Assembly: GCA_010279815.1 (NCBI GenBank)
Contig: QEOQ01000385.1
Location: forward strand, 62,132-76,951
DNA length: 14,820 nucleotides
Reading direction: 5' to 3'
DNA from: Brachionus plicatilis
Taxonomy: Eukaryota; Rotifera; Eurotatoria; Ploima; Brachionidae
Numbering within the stretch: position 1 is the stretch's first letter; every line of letters starts with the position of its first letter. Shown here one piece after another: positions 1 to 9,053 of this stretch. Below the pieces are notes generated by a model that made no database searches, had not been told where the DNA came from, and saw only the letters and a list, made by a program, of their open reading frames with translations. The position numbers and the translations under genes are program-made.

Positions 1-578
1 TTCTTTATTTATTATTAGCGTTATAACCGCGAACCACTAGATCCTAACAGATCCGGAAAGAACTATAGTTCAGGATTTAAGGTTTATAACATTTGGTTTG
101 TTTCTAAATTGATTAAAAAAGTTCAAATAAGGTGAACAATTTTTCGATTAGGTGAATTAATAGTTCACAAAACCTGAAATTAAGAATTGTTCCAGATGAT
201 GATGAGCCAAAGTTCACCTAACCGAGAAGACACGAAGTACTTGGTCTTTTCTTTATAAATGGGGTTATGAAGTTCGTTTCAATTCGATCGTTTCAATTCA
301 GCTAAACTTGAATAACTATTTAGAGGAATAAGCTTTTATCTTAATTTTTTTTGCTTTAAAATTAAGCAAATTTGCTTAATTAAAAATTTAAATTTAAATT
401 TTTTTTTTTTTAATTAGTCGTTAAGGTGTAATTTAAAAAAAAAATTAAAATTATGAAGACAAAAATTAAATCAAATCCAGATATTTTTGCAAAATGAAAT
501 AGATCTTTTTAAATTACAATTCAAAATTCAAAAAATTAAAAAATAAGCTCAAATTTCGACTGGATTCCGAACTATGAG
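1..578. other. AT-rich non-coding DNA with small inverted repeats
   Basis: No reading frame of note. Visible structure: a perfect 12-bp palindrome GAACTATAGTTC at 60-71; an inverted pair TCGATTAGGTGAA (about 144-156) and TTCACCTAACCGA (about 213-225) with one mismatch; and a direct repeat of CGTTTCAATTC at 275-285 and 289-299. From about 330 onward it is runs of A and T. The tail end may be intron belonging to the HYDIN fragment that follows. The first 330 bases are less AT-rich and could be a remnant of an LTR or another repeat, but nothing proves this. Confidence 0.5.
254..260 (+). promoter_or_regulatory. TATA-like box (TATAAAT)
   Basis: TATAAAT followed by a GGGG stretch and a duplicated CGTTTCAATTC motif. 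The arrangement resembles a core promoter of an LTR or a gene. No coding start follows within a sensible distance: the nearby HYDIN piece is an internal exon. It may be fortuitous in such AT-rich DNA. Confidence 0.2.
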
Positions 579-2708
579 TATACGTGTCTATATACGGCGC
601 TGCTCAGGACATCAACGTCCGCTTGGACAAAAGCTCAATCCGCATCGAAGACACCTACATCACCATGTGCAACCAGCGCACTGTCACCATCCACAATCGC
701 AGCGACATCATAGTTCACTTTGAGTTGAAAAAATTCGCCACCACTGAAATAGAAGAACAGCAACGCCTAAAAGAAGTGCTCAACCTGAGCCGAGAAGAAG
801 AAAACGCCAAAATAAAAATGTCCAACTTGGCCGAAGACTACATGGCACTATTGTCCAGAAATTTCCAGAACAAAATAAAAACCACCGAACACAAATCATT
901 TATTTTTGAAGACCAAGTCTTTTTTATCCAGCCCATCGAGGGCGACATATGGTCCAACTCATCATTTGAAGTGAGCGTCATATTCAAACCGGACTATGCC
1001 CAAATCTACAACAAAACAGCTTATTGCCAAGTGACAGGCCGGGAGTCACGATTGCCGCTTAGACTGAGCGGAGTTGGCGCCGGACCCAAAGTGCAATTGT
1101 CCATTGAAAAACTGGAAATTGGCAGTGTGTTCATCGGCTCCACTCACGTCTACGAAGTGGTCCTGTCCAACCGAGGCTTCATTGACGCCATTTACAACGT
1201 CAACATGCCACACAGCCAATTTGGACAATACTTCAACTTTGAGCCCAACGAAGGCCTCATATCTCCCAATGGATACCAGGCCATAAACATCACACTCACC
1301 TGCGACAAACTCGGAGATTTCAGTGAAACATTTGACTTTACAATTGACGGAAAGCCAGAAAAATACACCATGATAGTCCAAGGCACAGTGATACCACCCA
1401 CGTTTGTGTTCGATGTGCCAAGCATCAAATACGGCCTGGTGTCCTATGGCTTCAAGTACACCCATCAGTGCATGCTGGCCAATACATCGCTGGTGCCCAT
1501 GAGCTTCAATCTGCGGGTGGCCAGTGACAGCGAAGCCAGAGATATTGCCCAGTCCGACCAAGACGAATACAATTTCAAGGAATTTTCCATTGTGCCCAGC
1601 CAGGGCATAATACCAGCTCAGAGTGAAATAAAAATTCTGGTCGAATTCGTACCACACTTTATCAAAAAATACGAGACATACTTGGTCGTGTATATTAAAA
1701 ATGTGGGCAATGAGCTGTTCCAATTGCCGGTGAGTGCGCGTTTAACAGTGCCGCAGATCACCATTCTCACCCCTGACATAGACCTGGGTCGATGTTTTAT
1801 CTATCATTCATACGAAAAGCAAATTCAGCTGCAAAATGACACATCTCTAAAGGCCCGGTACTATTTGCTGCCGTCCAAACCAAATGACACAATCAAATTC
1901 AGCAGTGGTCAAGCAGAAGGGGTCATCGAGGCCAACTCGAATCGCTGCAATTGAACGACATACAATCAGATTTGTTGATCAAAATAATGGAAGTGTTGAC
2001 CGCTAAAGTCTAATTTTATTTGCATTAGCCAAGGACAAGTGTGCCAAATATTGCCCAAAGAAATAGACTGGGGCCTGACTACTGTGCTGCAAAAGTCGGC
2101 CAGAGACATCACTGTTTCCAATGAGTCTTTGATCGAGGCCAAGTTTAGAGTGCTGATGGCCAAGAGGAATTCGTCATGGAGAGTCGAGCCATCTGAAGGT
2201 GTGGTCGAGCCAGGCGCCGAAATAGTCCTCAAGGCTATTTGCTATCTGATTGACAAGACTAGGTTTGATAACTGCATTTTAATTGATTTAAATTTAATTT
2301 TAATTTTCCATATGAGGGCTCAGGGCGCTGGAAGTTCCATTGTCTGTGTGCCCAGTATTGGCAGTGTTATTGGTTTTGGAACTTTTTTAAGTGGTGGATG
2401 GCTCAAGCGAGTGTTTAAACTCACCAATCGAAGCTCTAGACAGCAAAGTTTGTCGTTTATGCTAGAAATTGCTGAAAATGTCCAAAAGTATGCCCAACAC
2501 TCTTTTTAAGATAAATCCCAATCGGGTTGAGCTTAATCCGGGCGAGTGCAAAGAGATTAGTGTGGAGGCGTTTGGCGAAAAGCCGCAGCTTGTCCAGGAA
2601 TATTTTGTTTGTAATTCGATCATTGGAAAGACAAGTGAAGAAGACAGAATTGTGAGGTTTAAAATTAGATGTGAGTTTGTTGCGCCTTTGGTCTCTTTTT
2701 CTACCAAG
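579..2708 (+). pseudogene. HYDIN-like: HYDIN (hydrocephalus-inducing protein) internal fragment, frameshifted
   Basis: HYDIN is a giant protein of the central pair apparatus in motile cilia, built from many ASH/MSP-like immunoglobulin-fold domains. The first segment (frame from 581, open to the TGA at 1952-1954) follows the vertebrate HYDIN order as I remember it: VTIHNRS, an acidic/coiled linker, LSRNFQN, EGDIWSNSS, GRESRLPLRLSGVGAGPK, then successive ASH domains. There is no ATG at its start. AG at 577-578 could be a splice acceptor, so this is an internal exon. Homology then jumps frame near 1940, hits a TAA at 2011-2013, resumes in a third reading at about 2012 (ISQGQV, then WRVEPSEGVVEPGAE at about 2178-2222) with part of one domain missing, and shifts again near 2470-2510 before CEFVAPLVSFSTK. 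Homology stops at 2708, where GTGTAA could be a splice donor. At least three frame changes and a deletion argue for a pseudogene or gene relic. The 456-codon first part is clean, so recent loss or assembly error remains possible. Confidence 0.85.
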
Positions 2709-3236
2709 TGTAACACCCCCTCTACCCCAGCCCCTTCCTCCTGGGTCTCTGCTCCCTCTTAATTTATATATATTTGTTTAGCTTTTAATTTGAAGTTTAG
2801 TTTTTGAGTTTTAGTTTCTTCAATAAAGTTGTGAAGAAATTAAAATTCTTTTATTTAGTAGCGCCACGCTATTAAACAAGGATCTGGTATTCAGATGCGA
2901 ACATGTAATTATTTTATTTCTATTTTGTGTAAAATATTATTTGTTGTTGTTCAAAATTTGAGGAAAATTTGACTACAGTTATTAATATAAAAGTAAATTG
3001 TAAATTGACGAGAAGTATAAAATGCAAAAAAGTCAAAATGTTAAAGAGTTACTCTTTTTGGATTCGGTTTAAATAATTTTTTATTTTTTCTTTTTATTTA
3101 ACAAGAATTAATTTATAAAAAAAAAATTTTAATAATTTTGAGAAAATTGATGTGATAAAGCGAAAATTTATAAACATTTTACAAAGAAATGAAAATAAAA
3201 AAAATTTCAAAAAATATTAAGATTTTTTCTAATAAA
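2709..3236. other. Non-coding AT-rich spacer
   Basis: No protein-like frame after the HYDIN homology ends. The 2709-2760 stretch is CT-rich and only accidentally open. Further on there are only short AT-rich runs and two small hairpins (2815-2839 and 2859-2871, the latter TAGCG-CCA-CGCTA). Nothing else is recognised. Confidence 0.6.
2815..2839 (+). terminator. AATAAA signal within an 8-bp stem hairpin
   Basis: TTTCTTCA (2815-2822) pairs perfectly with TGAAGAAA (2832-2839) around a 9-base loop. A canonical poly(A) signal AATAAA sits at 2822-2827 at the stem/loop edge. It lies about 110 bases after the end of HYDIN homology. Since that fragment is internal to the gene, a real 3' end here is doubtful. 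Confidence 0.25.
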
Positions 3237-3504
3237 ATCAGGCCTTTGAGTAAGACTTGGAAAAACAATTTCATAACTTGTATGAGAGAAGTGAAATTGG
3301 TTTTCCATATTTTATTCATAAGCCTTTTTTTATTCTTGGGCAAATTTAAGTAAATAAACCCAAGAAAAAAATCAGGCCTTTGAGTGAGACTTGGAAAAAC
3401 AATTTCATAACTTGTATGAGAGAAGTGAAATTGGTTTTCCATATTTTATTCATAAGCCTTATTTAATTCTTGGGCAAATTTAAGTATATAAACCCAAGAA
3501 ATAA
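3237..3504 (+). repeat. 134-bp tandem promoter-like monomer, two copies
   Basis: Two head-to-tail copies start at 3237 and 3371 (each begins ATCAGGCCTTTGAG) and are nearly identical. The same unit recurs 6.7 times at 6419-7315. The second copy holds TATATAAA at 3485-3492; in the first copy the box is altered to TAAATAAA. The array ends exactly where the 43-bp leader begins. I interpret it as the 5' regulatory repeat of the retroelement downstream, comparable in design to the tandem 5' monomers of mouse L1. There is no sequence relation to L1. Confidence 0.9.
3485..3492 (+). promoter_or_regulatory. TATA box of the last monomer before the LINE
   Basis: Perfect TATATAAA in the monomer adjoining the leader. 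A start about 30 bases downstream would fall in the leader near TTCACAAC (about 3515-3522), which has an initiator-like TCA. Function is inferred from motif and position only. Confidence 0.45.
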
Positions 3505-3547
3505 GAAAAATTTATTCACAACAACCTTAACAAACAGTAACAGATTT
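3505..3547 (+). repeat. 43-bp leader, identical to 7316-7358
   Basis: The stretch from the end of the monomer to CAGATTT at 3541-3547 matches 7316-7358 base for base; including the monomer end, 3481-3547 equals 7292-7358. Beyond it the two loci diverge, apart from a weakly alike TTGTAAC/TTGTGAC. It is the expected 5' untranslated leader if transcription starts about 30 bases after the TATA box. It precedes the reverse transcriptase here and a transposase gene at the other locus. Confidence 0.85.
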
Positions 3548-3561
3548 TAACTTGTAACTAA

Positions 3562-5639
3562 ATAGACACCAACAATACAAAAACAAAGCTCGCTGAAATA
3601 ATAAATGAACTTGGCAGTAGCATGCGTGAATCAATCAATGAAATAGTCTCACTTAACAAAAGTAAACAAAAAAATGGTAATGTCACTAGGCACCTAAAGA
3701 CAAAAAAATGGTTGGATGAAGAGATGAAAAGTCTTAAGATAAACGTAAACGAATCTTACTTGAAATGGAAGGCCTCAAACTTTGAGTCAATGGAACTCGA
3801 AAAAATACTCAAAAGTGACAAGAACAAATTTAGAGCTAAACAGATAGAAAAGATCAAGCACACTGAAGACATTACGTTAAAGAGAATTGGCATCCTCTTC
3901 AACTCCAACCGAGATAAGTTTTGGAAAGAAATGACATGAAATAGAAAACAAAATGAGAATGTGAATATAAACATAAATGAACTCAAGACAAATTTTGAAA
4001 AACTATTTAATGAAAGAAATTTGCAAAAATCAAAGACGGTTATAACGACTCGGTATGCGAAATATCCCGATATGAAAAAGAAATTACGGAATCTTTAATT
4101 CTCTAAAGCATAAAAGTGGACCCAGAGACTATAAAAAAGATCTTAGAGGAGCTCCCAGACGGAAAATCTACTGGATTTAGTGACGTATCTAACGAGATGT
4201 TTAAATATGGTTGTTTGGATGAGTTAAGTTTAATTGTTGCAAAGATAATTGAGCTAATGATTCAATCTAACCAAATTCCATATTTATTCAACGTAGGCAA
4301 AATACTTCCGATTTTGAAAAAATCTGATTGTCCGAGCGATGATAAAAATAACATTCGACCAATTACAACAACTTGCCAATGTCTTTGAAAAGTACATTCT
4401 TCATAGAATAAACCAAAAACACATTGACCCTCAGACCCAATTTGGCTTTAAATCAAACAGCTCGACGAACCATGGAATTTATACACTAACTGAAACAATT
4501 CAAAACTATAAAAAACGGAAGAAAAAGTTATTTATCTGTGCGATTGATGCTAGCAAAGCTTTCGATAAAGTTATAAGAGAAATCATGCTTAAGGACTTGA
4601 TAGGGAAAGTATAACCAGAAATATGGAGAGTACTGAAAACATACTATCAAGACTCGTGGGCCCTTGCACAAAACAAAGACGAAATTTCCTCAATATTTAA
4701 AACATCAGTGGGAGTAAAACAAGGTGGTCCACTCTCACCAAAACTTTTTTCGATATACGTTGAAGACCTAATAACTGAAATTATGAAAACAGACTTAGTT
4801 GCAGAAATTGAAGGAATTAAAACGGGTATCCTAATGTATGCGGATGACCTACTACTCATAACTGAATCGACCAAGAAAATGAAAAAAGTATTACAAATGT
4901 GCGAAGAATTTGGGATTCGTAATGAAATAAAATTTAACCCATATAAAACTCAAATAATGCGGATAAATGGAACAAAAAAAGACGAAGTGAAACTTGAATT
5001 ATGCGGTGAGGAAATAGAGTGGGTCAAAAAAATAAAATATTTAGGTGTTTGGATAGATGGTAAAAGTTTTAGCAAGGAACACTTAAGAGAAAGAAGAATG
5101 AGTACTTGGAGAGCTTTTTACCTATTAAAAACTAACTTAGACATTAATAGTAAGCAGTTAAATCCGCACTTGAAAGCTTACTTACTTAAAACTTATGTAA
5201 GACCTATAACTGACTATGGAATAGAAAATTGCAGGATTAGCAAAAGTGAAAAAAAGAAAATTCAAACAATAGAAGGCCTAATGGTAAAACAAATGCTATC
5301 ATTAGACAAAAGGTCCCGTACAACAAATCTTCTGTACGCACTAAATATAGAACCTGTCGACTCTAAAATAAAAAAAATAAACTGAAATTCGCCAATAGAT
5401 TAATAGAAAATGAGTTTACTCAAAAAATACTTCAAAAAAGAGAAGCAAATTTAACCCACACCAGCACATTTATTGAGGAAGTAAAAGAAATACTGGGGTG
5501 TCGCGACACATTGCAAAAAGAAAATTTCAATAGTTATTTAAAGAAAATTAAAATGAAAGATTTAGAAAACAGCAGGAATGGTATATGTGAGACAATTAAA
5601 TTCTGCCTTGATAACCTGGAGGAGAGAAGAGAGCAATAA
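3562..5639 (+). pseudogene. LINE ORF2-like reverse transcriptase, endonuclease absent, multiple lesions
   Basis: A reverse transcriptase of the non-LTR type copies element RNA at a nicked target. Reading starts after the TAA at 3559 in a lysine-rich linker (KKWLDEEMKSLK), the part that normally follows an endonuclease domain; no endonuclease is present. In order: LFNERN near 3998; LEELPDGKSTGFSDVSNEM (about 4143-4199), a typical LINE RT start; DASKAFDKV (motif A, about 4546-4572); KQGGPLSPKLFS (motif B, 4717-4752); YADD (motif C, 4837-4848); KYLGVWIDG (about 5035-5061, thumb side). The frame changes near 4030, near 4375 and in the A-run near 5375, with in-frame stops at 3937-3939 (TGA), 4104-4106 (TAA) and 4612-4614 (TAA). 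The C-terminal piece runs in another frame from 5379 to the TAA at 5637-5639. The catalytic motifs survive, so decay is fairly recent. The LINE clade is not determined. Confidence 0.9.
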
Positions 5640-5702
5640 AAGTTAATTATTAAAGCATACATACCTTGAAATTGACAAGATTTTTACCACGATTTTAAAT
5701 GC

Positions 5703-6118
5703 TACCGTATTCCTTTGTTCGATAATGCAGCGCTTCGGGTTGTGGCGATGCACTATATCCAGGGTCTTGAGAATGGTGCTGCATTATTTAAGTTAAGCAA
5801 AGTAATAATATTTAAAAAAAAAAAAAAATTTTTTTAATTATGTATTTGGTGCGGCATTAAAGTTTAAAAATTAAAAAGAATTTAAAATTAAAAAATATTG
5901 TCTTGAATTATTTTTATATTTTCTTTTTAAATCATTCAAATAATGCAGCACCATTCTCAAGCCCCTGGATATAGTGCATCGCCACAACCCGAAATACGGT
6001 TTTGGCGCATGCAACACAAGTTAAGTTGAATTTAACATGGGCGAGATTTAGTATAGCGCCTGCGCCAATGATGTGTTCTAGGCTGTGGCGCTGCATTATC
6101 GAACAAAGTAATACGGTA
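5703..6118. mobile_element. Foldback MITE with asymmetric terminal inverted repeats, TA-flanked
   Basis: The left arm 5703-5789 is the inverted complement of the right arm 5938-6118, except that the right arm carries about 93 extra bases (about 5995-6087). The outer 31 bases match with one mismatch, from TACCGTATT on the left to AATACGGTA on the right. The inner 57 bases (starting at TTCGGGTTGTGG) match with about one mismatch. If the outer TA on each side is the duplicated target, the termini start CCGTATT, which would suit a Tc1/mariner-type family. The core is AT-rich with no frame. It is non-autonomous. Confidence 0.85.
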
Positions 6119-6370
6119 CGTAATTAAAAAAAAAAAAATAAAAAAAATAAAAAACCAACAGAACAAACAACTGAAATAACGATTTTTTTGAATAAATAAT
6201 TTAAGTTATGAAAAAAATTCTGTATATTTTGTAAAAAAACTAAATTTTATTTTAATAATTTATTTTGTAACTACTTTGTACATATGTATTTCATCTTTTT
6301 TGTAACTTGAAACAAATATTAGTTAACAAATGTCATTTAAACTTTTTATTAAATTTTTTTTTTTAAACAT

Positions 6371-6384
6371 CGCCAAGACAGGCG
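6371..6384 (+). other. Small stem-loop near the LINE 3' end
   Basis: CGCC (6371-6374), a six-base loop AAGACA, then GGCG (6381-6384) form a perfect GC stem in otherwise AT-rich DNA, about 15 bases before the repeat tail. In several LINE families a 3' stem-loop plus short tail repeats is what the reverse transcriptase recognises. That role is inferred here. Confidence 0.5.
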
Positions 6385-6397
6385 TAATTTTATGAAA

Positions 6398-6419
6398 TAA
6401 ATAATAATAATAATAATAA
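6398..6419 (+). repeat. (ATA)n tail of the LINE
   Basis: About seven ATA/TAA units follow TATGAAATAA. Trinucleotide tails instead of poly(A) are known for several LINE clades. The tail merges through a shared ATAA with the monomer sequence ATAACTTGTATG, which marks the element's 3' junction. Confidence 0.7.
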
Positions 6420-7315
6420 CTTGTATGAGAGAAGTGAAATTGGTTTTCCATACTTTATTCATAAGCCTTATTTAATTCTTGGGCAAATTTAAGTATATAA
6501 ACCCAAGAAAATAATCAGGCCTTTGAGTGAGACTTGAAAAACAATTTCATAACTTGTATGAGAGAAGTGAAATTGGTTTTCCATATTTTATTCATAAGCC
6601 TTATTTAATTCTTGGGCAAATTTAAGTATATAAACCCAAGAAAATAATCAGCCTTTGAGTGAGACTTGGAAAAACAATTTCATAACTTGTATGAGAGAAG
6701 TGAAATTGGTTTTCCATATTTTATTCATAAGCATCATTTAATTCTTTGGCAAATTTAAGTATATAAACCCAAGAAAATAATCAGGCCTTTGAGTGAGACT
6801 TGGAAAAACAATTTCATAACTTGTATGAGAGAATTGAAATTGGTTTTCCATATTTTATTCAAAATCCTTATTTAATTCTTGGGCAAATTTAAGTATATAA
6901 ACTCAAGAAAAAAATCAGGCCTTTGAGTGAGACTTGGAAAAACAATTTCATAACTTGTATGAGAGAAGTGAAATTGGTTTTCCATATTTTATTCATAAGC
7001 CTTATTTAATTCTTTGGCAAATTTAAGTATATAAACTCAAGAAAAAAATCAGGCCTTTGAGTGAGACTTGGAAAAACAATTTCATAACTTGTATGAGAGA
7101 ATTGAAATTGGTTTTCCATATTTTATTCAAAATCCTTATTTAATTCTTGGGCAAATTTAAGTATATAAACCCAAGAAAATAATCAGGCCTTTGAGTGAGA
7201 CTTGGAAAAACAATTTCATAACTTGTATGAGAGAAGTGAAATTGGTTTTCCATATTTTATTCATAAGCCTTATTTAATTCTTTGGCAAATTTAAGTATAT
7301 AAACCCAAGAAATAA
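6419..7315 (+). repeat. 134-bp tandem monomer array, 6.7 copies
   Basis: Full units start at 6514, 6647, 6780, 6914, 7048 and 7182, preceded by a partial unit beginning mid-monomer at AACTTGTATGAG. Spacing is 133 or 134 bases. Each copy keeps TATATAAA in its last quarter. The copies are not uniform: those at 6780 and 7048 share GAGAATTG and TTCAAAATCC, while those at 6914 and 7182 share GAGAAGTG, TTCATAAGCC and CTTTGGC, so 6780-7047 and 7048-7315 form a duplicated two-unit block. The array ends at the shared leader. Confidence 0.95.
7296..7303 (+). promoter_or_regulatory. TATA box of the last monomer before the MULE gene
   Basis: Perfect TATATAAA in the monomer adjoining the leader at 7316, with the same spacing as at 3485-3492. 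It would place a start in the shared leader. Each upstream monomer offers a further copy, so several start points are possible. Activity is inferred. Confidence 0.45.
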
Positions 7316-7358
7316 GAAAAATTTATTCACAACAACCTTAACAAACAGTAACAGATTT
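7316..7358 (+). repeat. 43-bp leader shared with the LINE locus
   Basis: Identical to 3505-3547. After CAGATTT the sequence turns into the 5' part of the MULE-type gene. Identity without a single change, against a LINE and a MULE gene that have both gathered several lesions, suggests that the shared module is younger than, or has been homogenised since, the coding parts beside it. Confidence 0.85.
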
Positions 7359-7422
7359 GATTTGTGACTTTGAGAAAAGTTAAGTGTTAGATGATGGTGG
7401 TATGTGCTCAAGTACCTTTTAA

Positions 7423-8980
7423 GATCGAGATAAAACAGTTGATTTTGATTTGCCTTATGTATCGGAAGATATTGATGTTGTTGATTACTTAGAGTTTGGA
7501 GATTGTGTTGTTGCTGATGATGATGATTTCTCTGACGATGATGAGGTAGATCAAGAAACTCGGATTTTCATCGATAAATTACTCGAACATGACTATAATT
7601 TTCACGATAGTGGCAATTTAAAAATTGTAGCTACTCAACAGTATAGAACAAAACTTGCCGATGGTGGATTTCTACAAGATTGATAAGCATGAAAATAAAA
7701 TAATCTTTTGGAAATGTGAGCGAACAGGAAGCAAAAAAGTCCAAAAATGTCCTGGTCGGACACAATCAATTGGCTTCACAAAACCTGTCATAGAATCTGT
7801 TCAACATAATCACGAGCCTGATCCTATTAGAGAGGCAGTTCTTGTGGTTATTGCAAGGATTCTAAAACGAGCTTTTTTGACGAATGAACCTCCGCGTTCA
7901 ATTATCAATCAGTGCTTACAAGATATAAGTTCTGAGGCCGCTGCGATAATGCCTCGCAAAGGTTCATTAACTCAAAGAATACGACGAATCCGTCACAAAA
8001 AAATAGTGTATGGGGAAAATCCACAAAATGACAAAGAAATAGATTTAAAGCATGAGTTAAAAATCACTTTAAGAAAGAGCTTTTTTATGGGACGATAGTG
8101 GGGCCGATGACCCACAAAGGATTTTAGTTTTTACTACAGAACGAAATATTCAGACAATAAACGAGGCTAAAATATGGTTCTGTGATGGTACTTTTGATTC
8201 ATGTCCACTGATTTTTAAACAGATTTTTAAAGTAGTTAAAAAATGGTAATTTTCTACCTTTGATTTATGCTGTTTTACCAGACAAAAAACAAGAAACCTA
8301 CATAAAATTTTATAATATGCTTGTTTGTTATGTTGAGATGCCTGAGATGGTAAACATTGATTTTGAATTGGCCATTATGAACTCTATCAATGCTGTTTTT
8401 AAATTGTTCCGTTGCAGGTTGTTGGTTTCATTTTTGTCAAAACATGCGAAAACATGTATTCGAGAATGGTTTGATAAAATCTTTAAGCAACAAAGCTGTG
8501 TTCAAATGTTACCAATCGGTCAAGTGTTTACCATTCGTTCCTTAAGAAGACGTTTCAAGTGCTTTTAAAATCATCAAAGAGTCCTCACCTCCAGTTTTGG
8601 ATGGTTTTAATCAATATGTTGAGAACAACTATGTTCTTGGCAAATTAAAAGCCGGTTCTAAAATTATTCGAGAACGGATAATGTTTCTGCCAAATTCCTG
8701 GAATGTTTAAGACCGAGTTTTGAGAGATTTACCAAGGACGAACAATAATATTGAGTTATGGCATAAGAACTTTGAGACTGATGCTAAAAACTATCCAAGT
8801 GTTAATTCTTTGGTAAATCAATTCCAACAAGAACAAAAACTAACTGACATGTATCTTTACCAATTTAACAGTGTTTTAACAGTGTCTTACCCTAACCCGT
8901 TTGCACTCGTAGAGATGCTGCAATTGCAAAAGACGAGAAAATTTAATTTTTGTGTAAAAACCATAAGACAACTCAATTAA
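7423..8980 (+). pseudogene. FLYWCH zinc finger / MULE-type transposase gene, multiply broken
   Basis: MULE transposases are DDE/D enzymes for cut-and-paste transposition. Many invertebrate genomes carry copies that join a FLYWCH DNA-binding finger to the MULE domain. The order here is: an acidic N-terminal part (VADDDDFSDDDEVDQE, about 7510-7557); a FLYWCH-like finger (about 7600-7820) with FWKC, a later Cys and HNH; RILVFTTERN; WFCDGTF with the first catalytic Asp at 8184-8186; LPLIYAVLPDKK (about 8254-8289); NIDFELA (second acidic residue); GCWFHFCQ (8417-8440), a family hallmark; and PRTNNNIELWH (about 8738-8764). The frame changes near 7670, 8080, 8242 and 8395, with stops at 8543-8545 and 8708-8710 (both TAA). 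The end at 8980 looks natural. Terminal inverted repeats were not found, so it could be a captured or domesticated copy that later died. Confidence 0.9.
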
Positions 8981-9053
8981 AAAATTATCTAGACGCATTA
9001 ATAACTAATTTTTAAAACGGATTTTTATCCAGAGTTGTTATTAAGTCACAAGT
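8981..9053. other. Short non-coding spacer after the MULE gene
   Basis: AT-rich, no frame and no clear terminal repeat of the MULE element. It runs into the palindromic repeat at 9054. Confidence 0.5.

Larger units (their letters stand above)
5640..6397 (+). other. LINE 3' untranslated region, split by the MITE
   Basis: No coding frame after the RT stop. The stretches 5640-5702 and 6119-6397 are AT-rich and would be one continuous 3' region without the MITE at 5703-6118. They lead into the hairpin at 6371 and the ATA repeat tail. Assignment to the LINE is inferred from position and from the tail. Confidence 0.5.
3237..6419 (+). mobile_element. Non-LTR retrotransposon (LINE), decayed, with MITE inserted in its 3' region
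   Basis: The proposed element has a 5' monomer pair, leader, reverse transcriptase region, 3' untranslated region, a hairpin and an (ATA)n tail that ends at 6419. The tail abuts a partial 134-bp monomer. No target-site duplication is found: sequence after the tail (CTTGTATGAG) is not present left of 3237. The MITE at 5703-6118 interrupts the 3' untranslated part. The 5' limit is uncertain, because the left monomers could belong to a pre-existing array into which the LINE inserted. Confidence 0.7.

Noticed and set aside
1046..1723. A 225-codon open frame on the minus strand
   Set aside because: It is the antisense shadow of the HYDIN exon; only the plus strand shows recognisable domain order.
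1940..2510. Short introns instead of frameshifts in HYDIN
   Set aside because: No GT...AG pair restores the reading at the three places, and residues of a domain are missing between 1954 and 2012.
3179..3442. A minus-strand 87-codon frame with an internal repeat
   Set aside because: Its repeated residues only reflect the 134-bp monomers read in reverse.
3562..5639. A Penelope-like or group II type reverse transcriptase
   Set aside because: The GKSTG...NEM start, KQGGPLSP and YADD blocks with the thumb GVWID are of the LINE type, and no GIY-YIG domain is present.
6419..7315. A CRISPR array or a plain centromeric satellite
   Set aside because: The unit is continuous with no repeat-spacer alternation, and the DNA is animal. 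A satellite cannot be fully excluded, but the TATA box and the common leader point to a promoter repeat.
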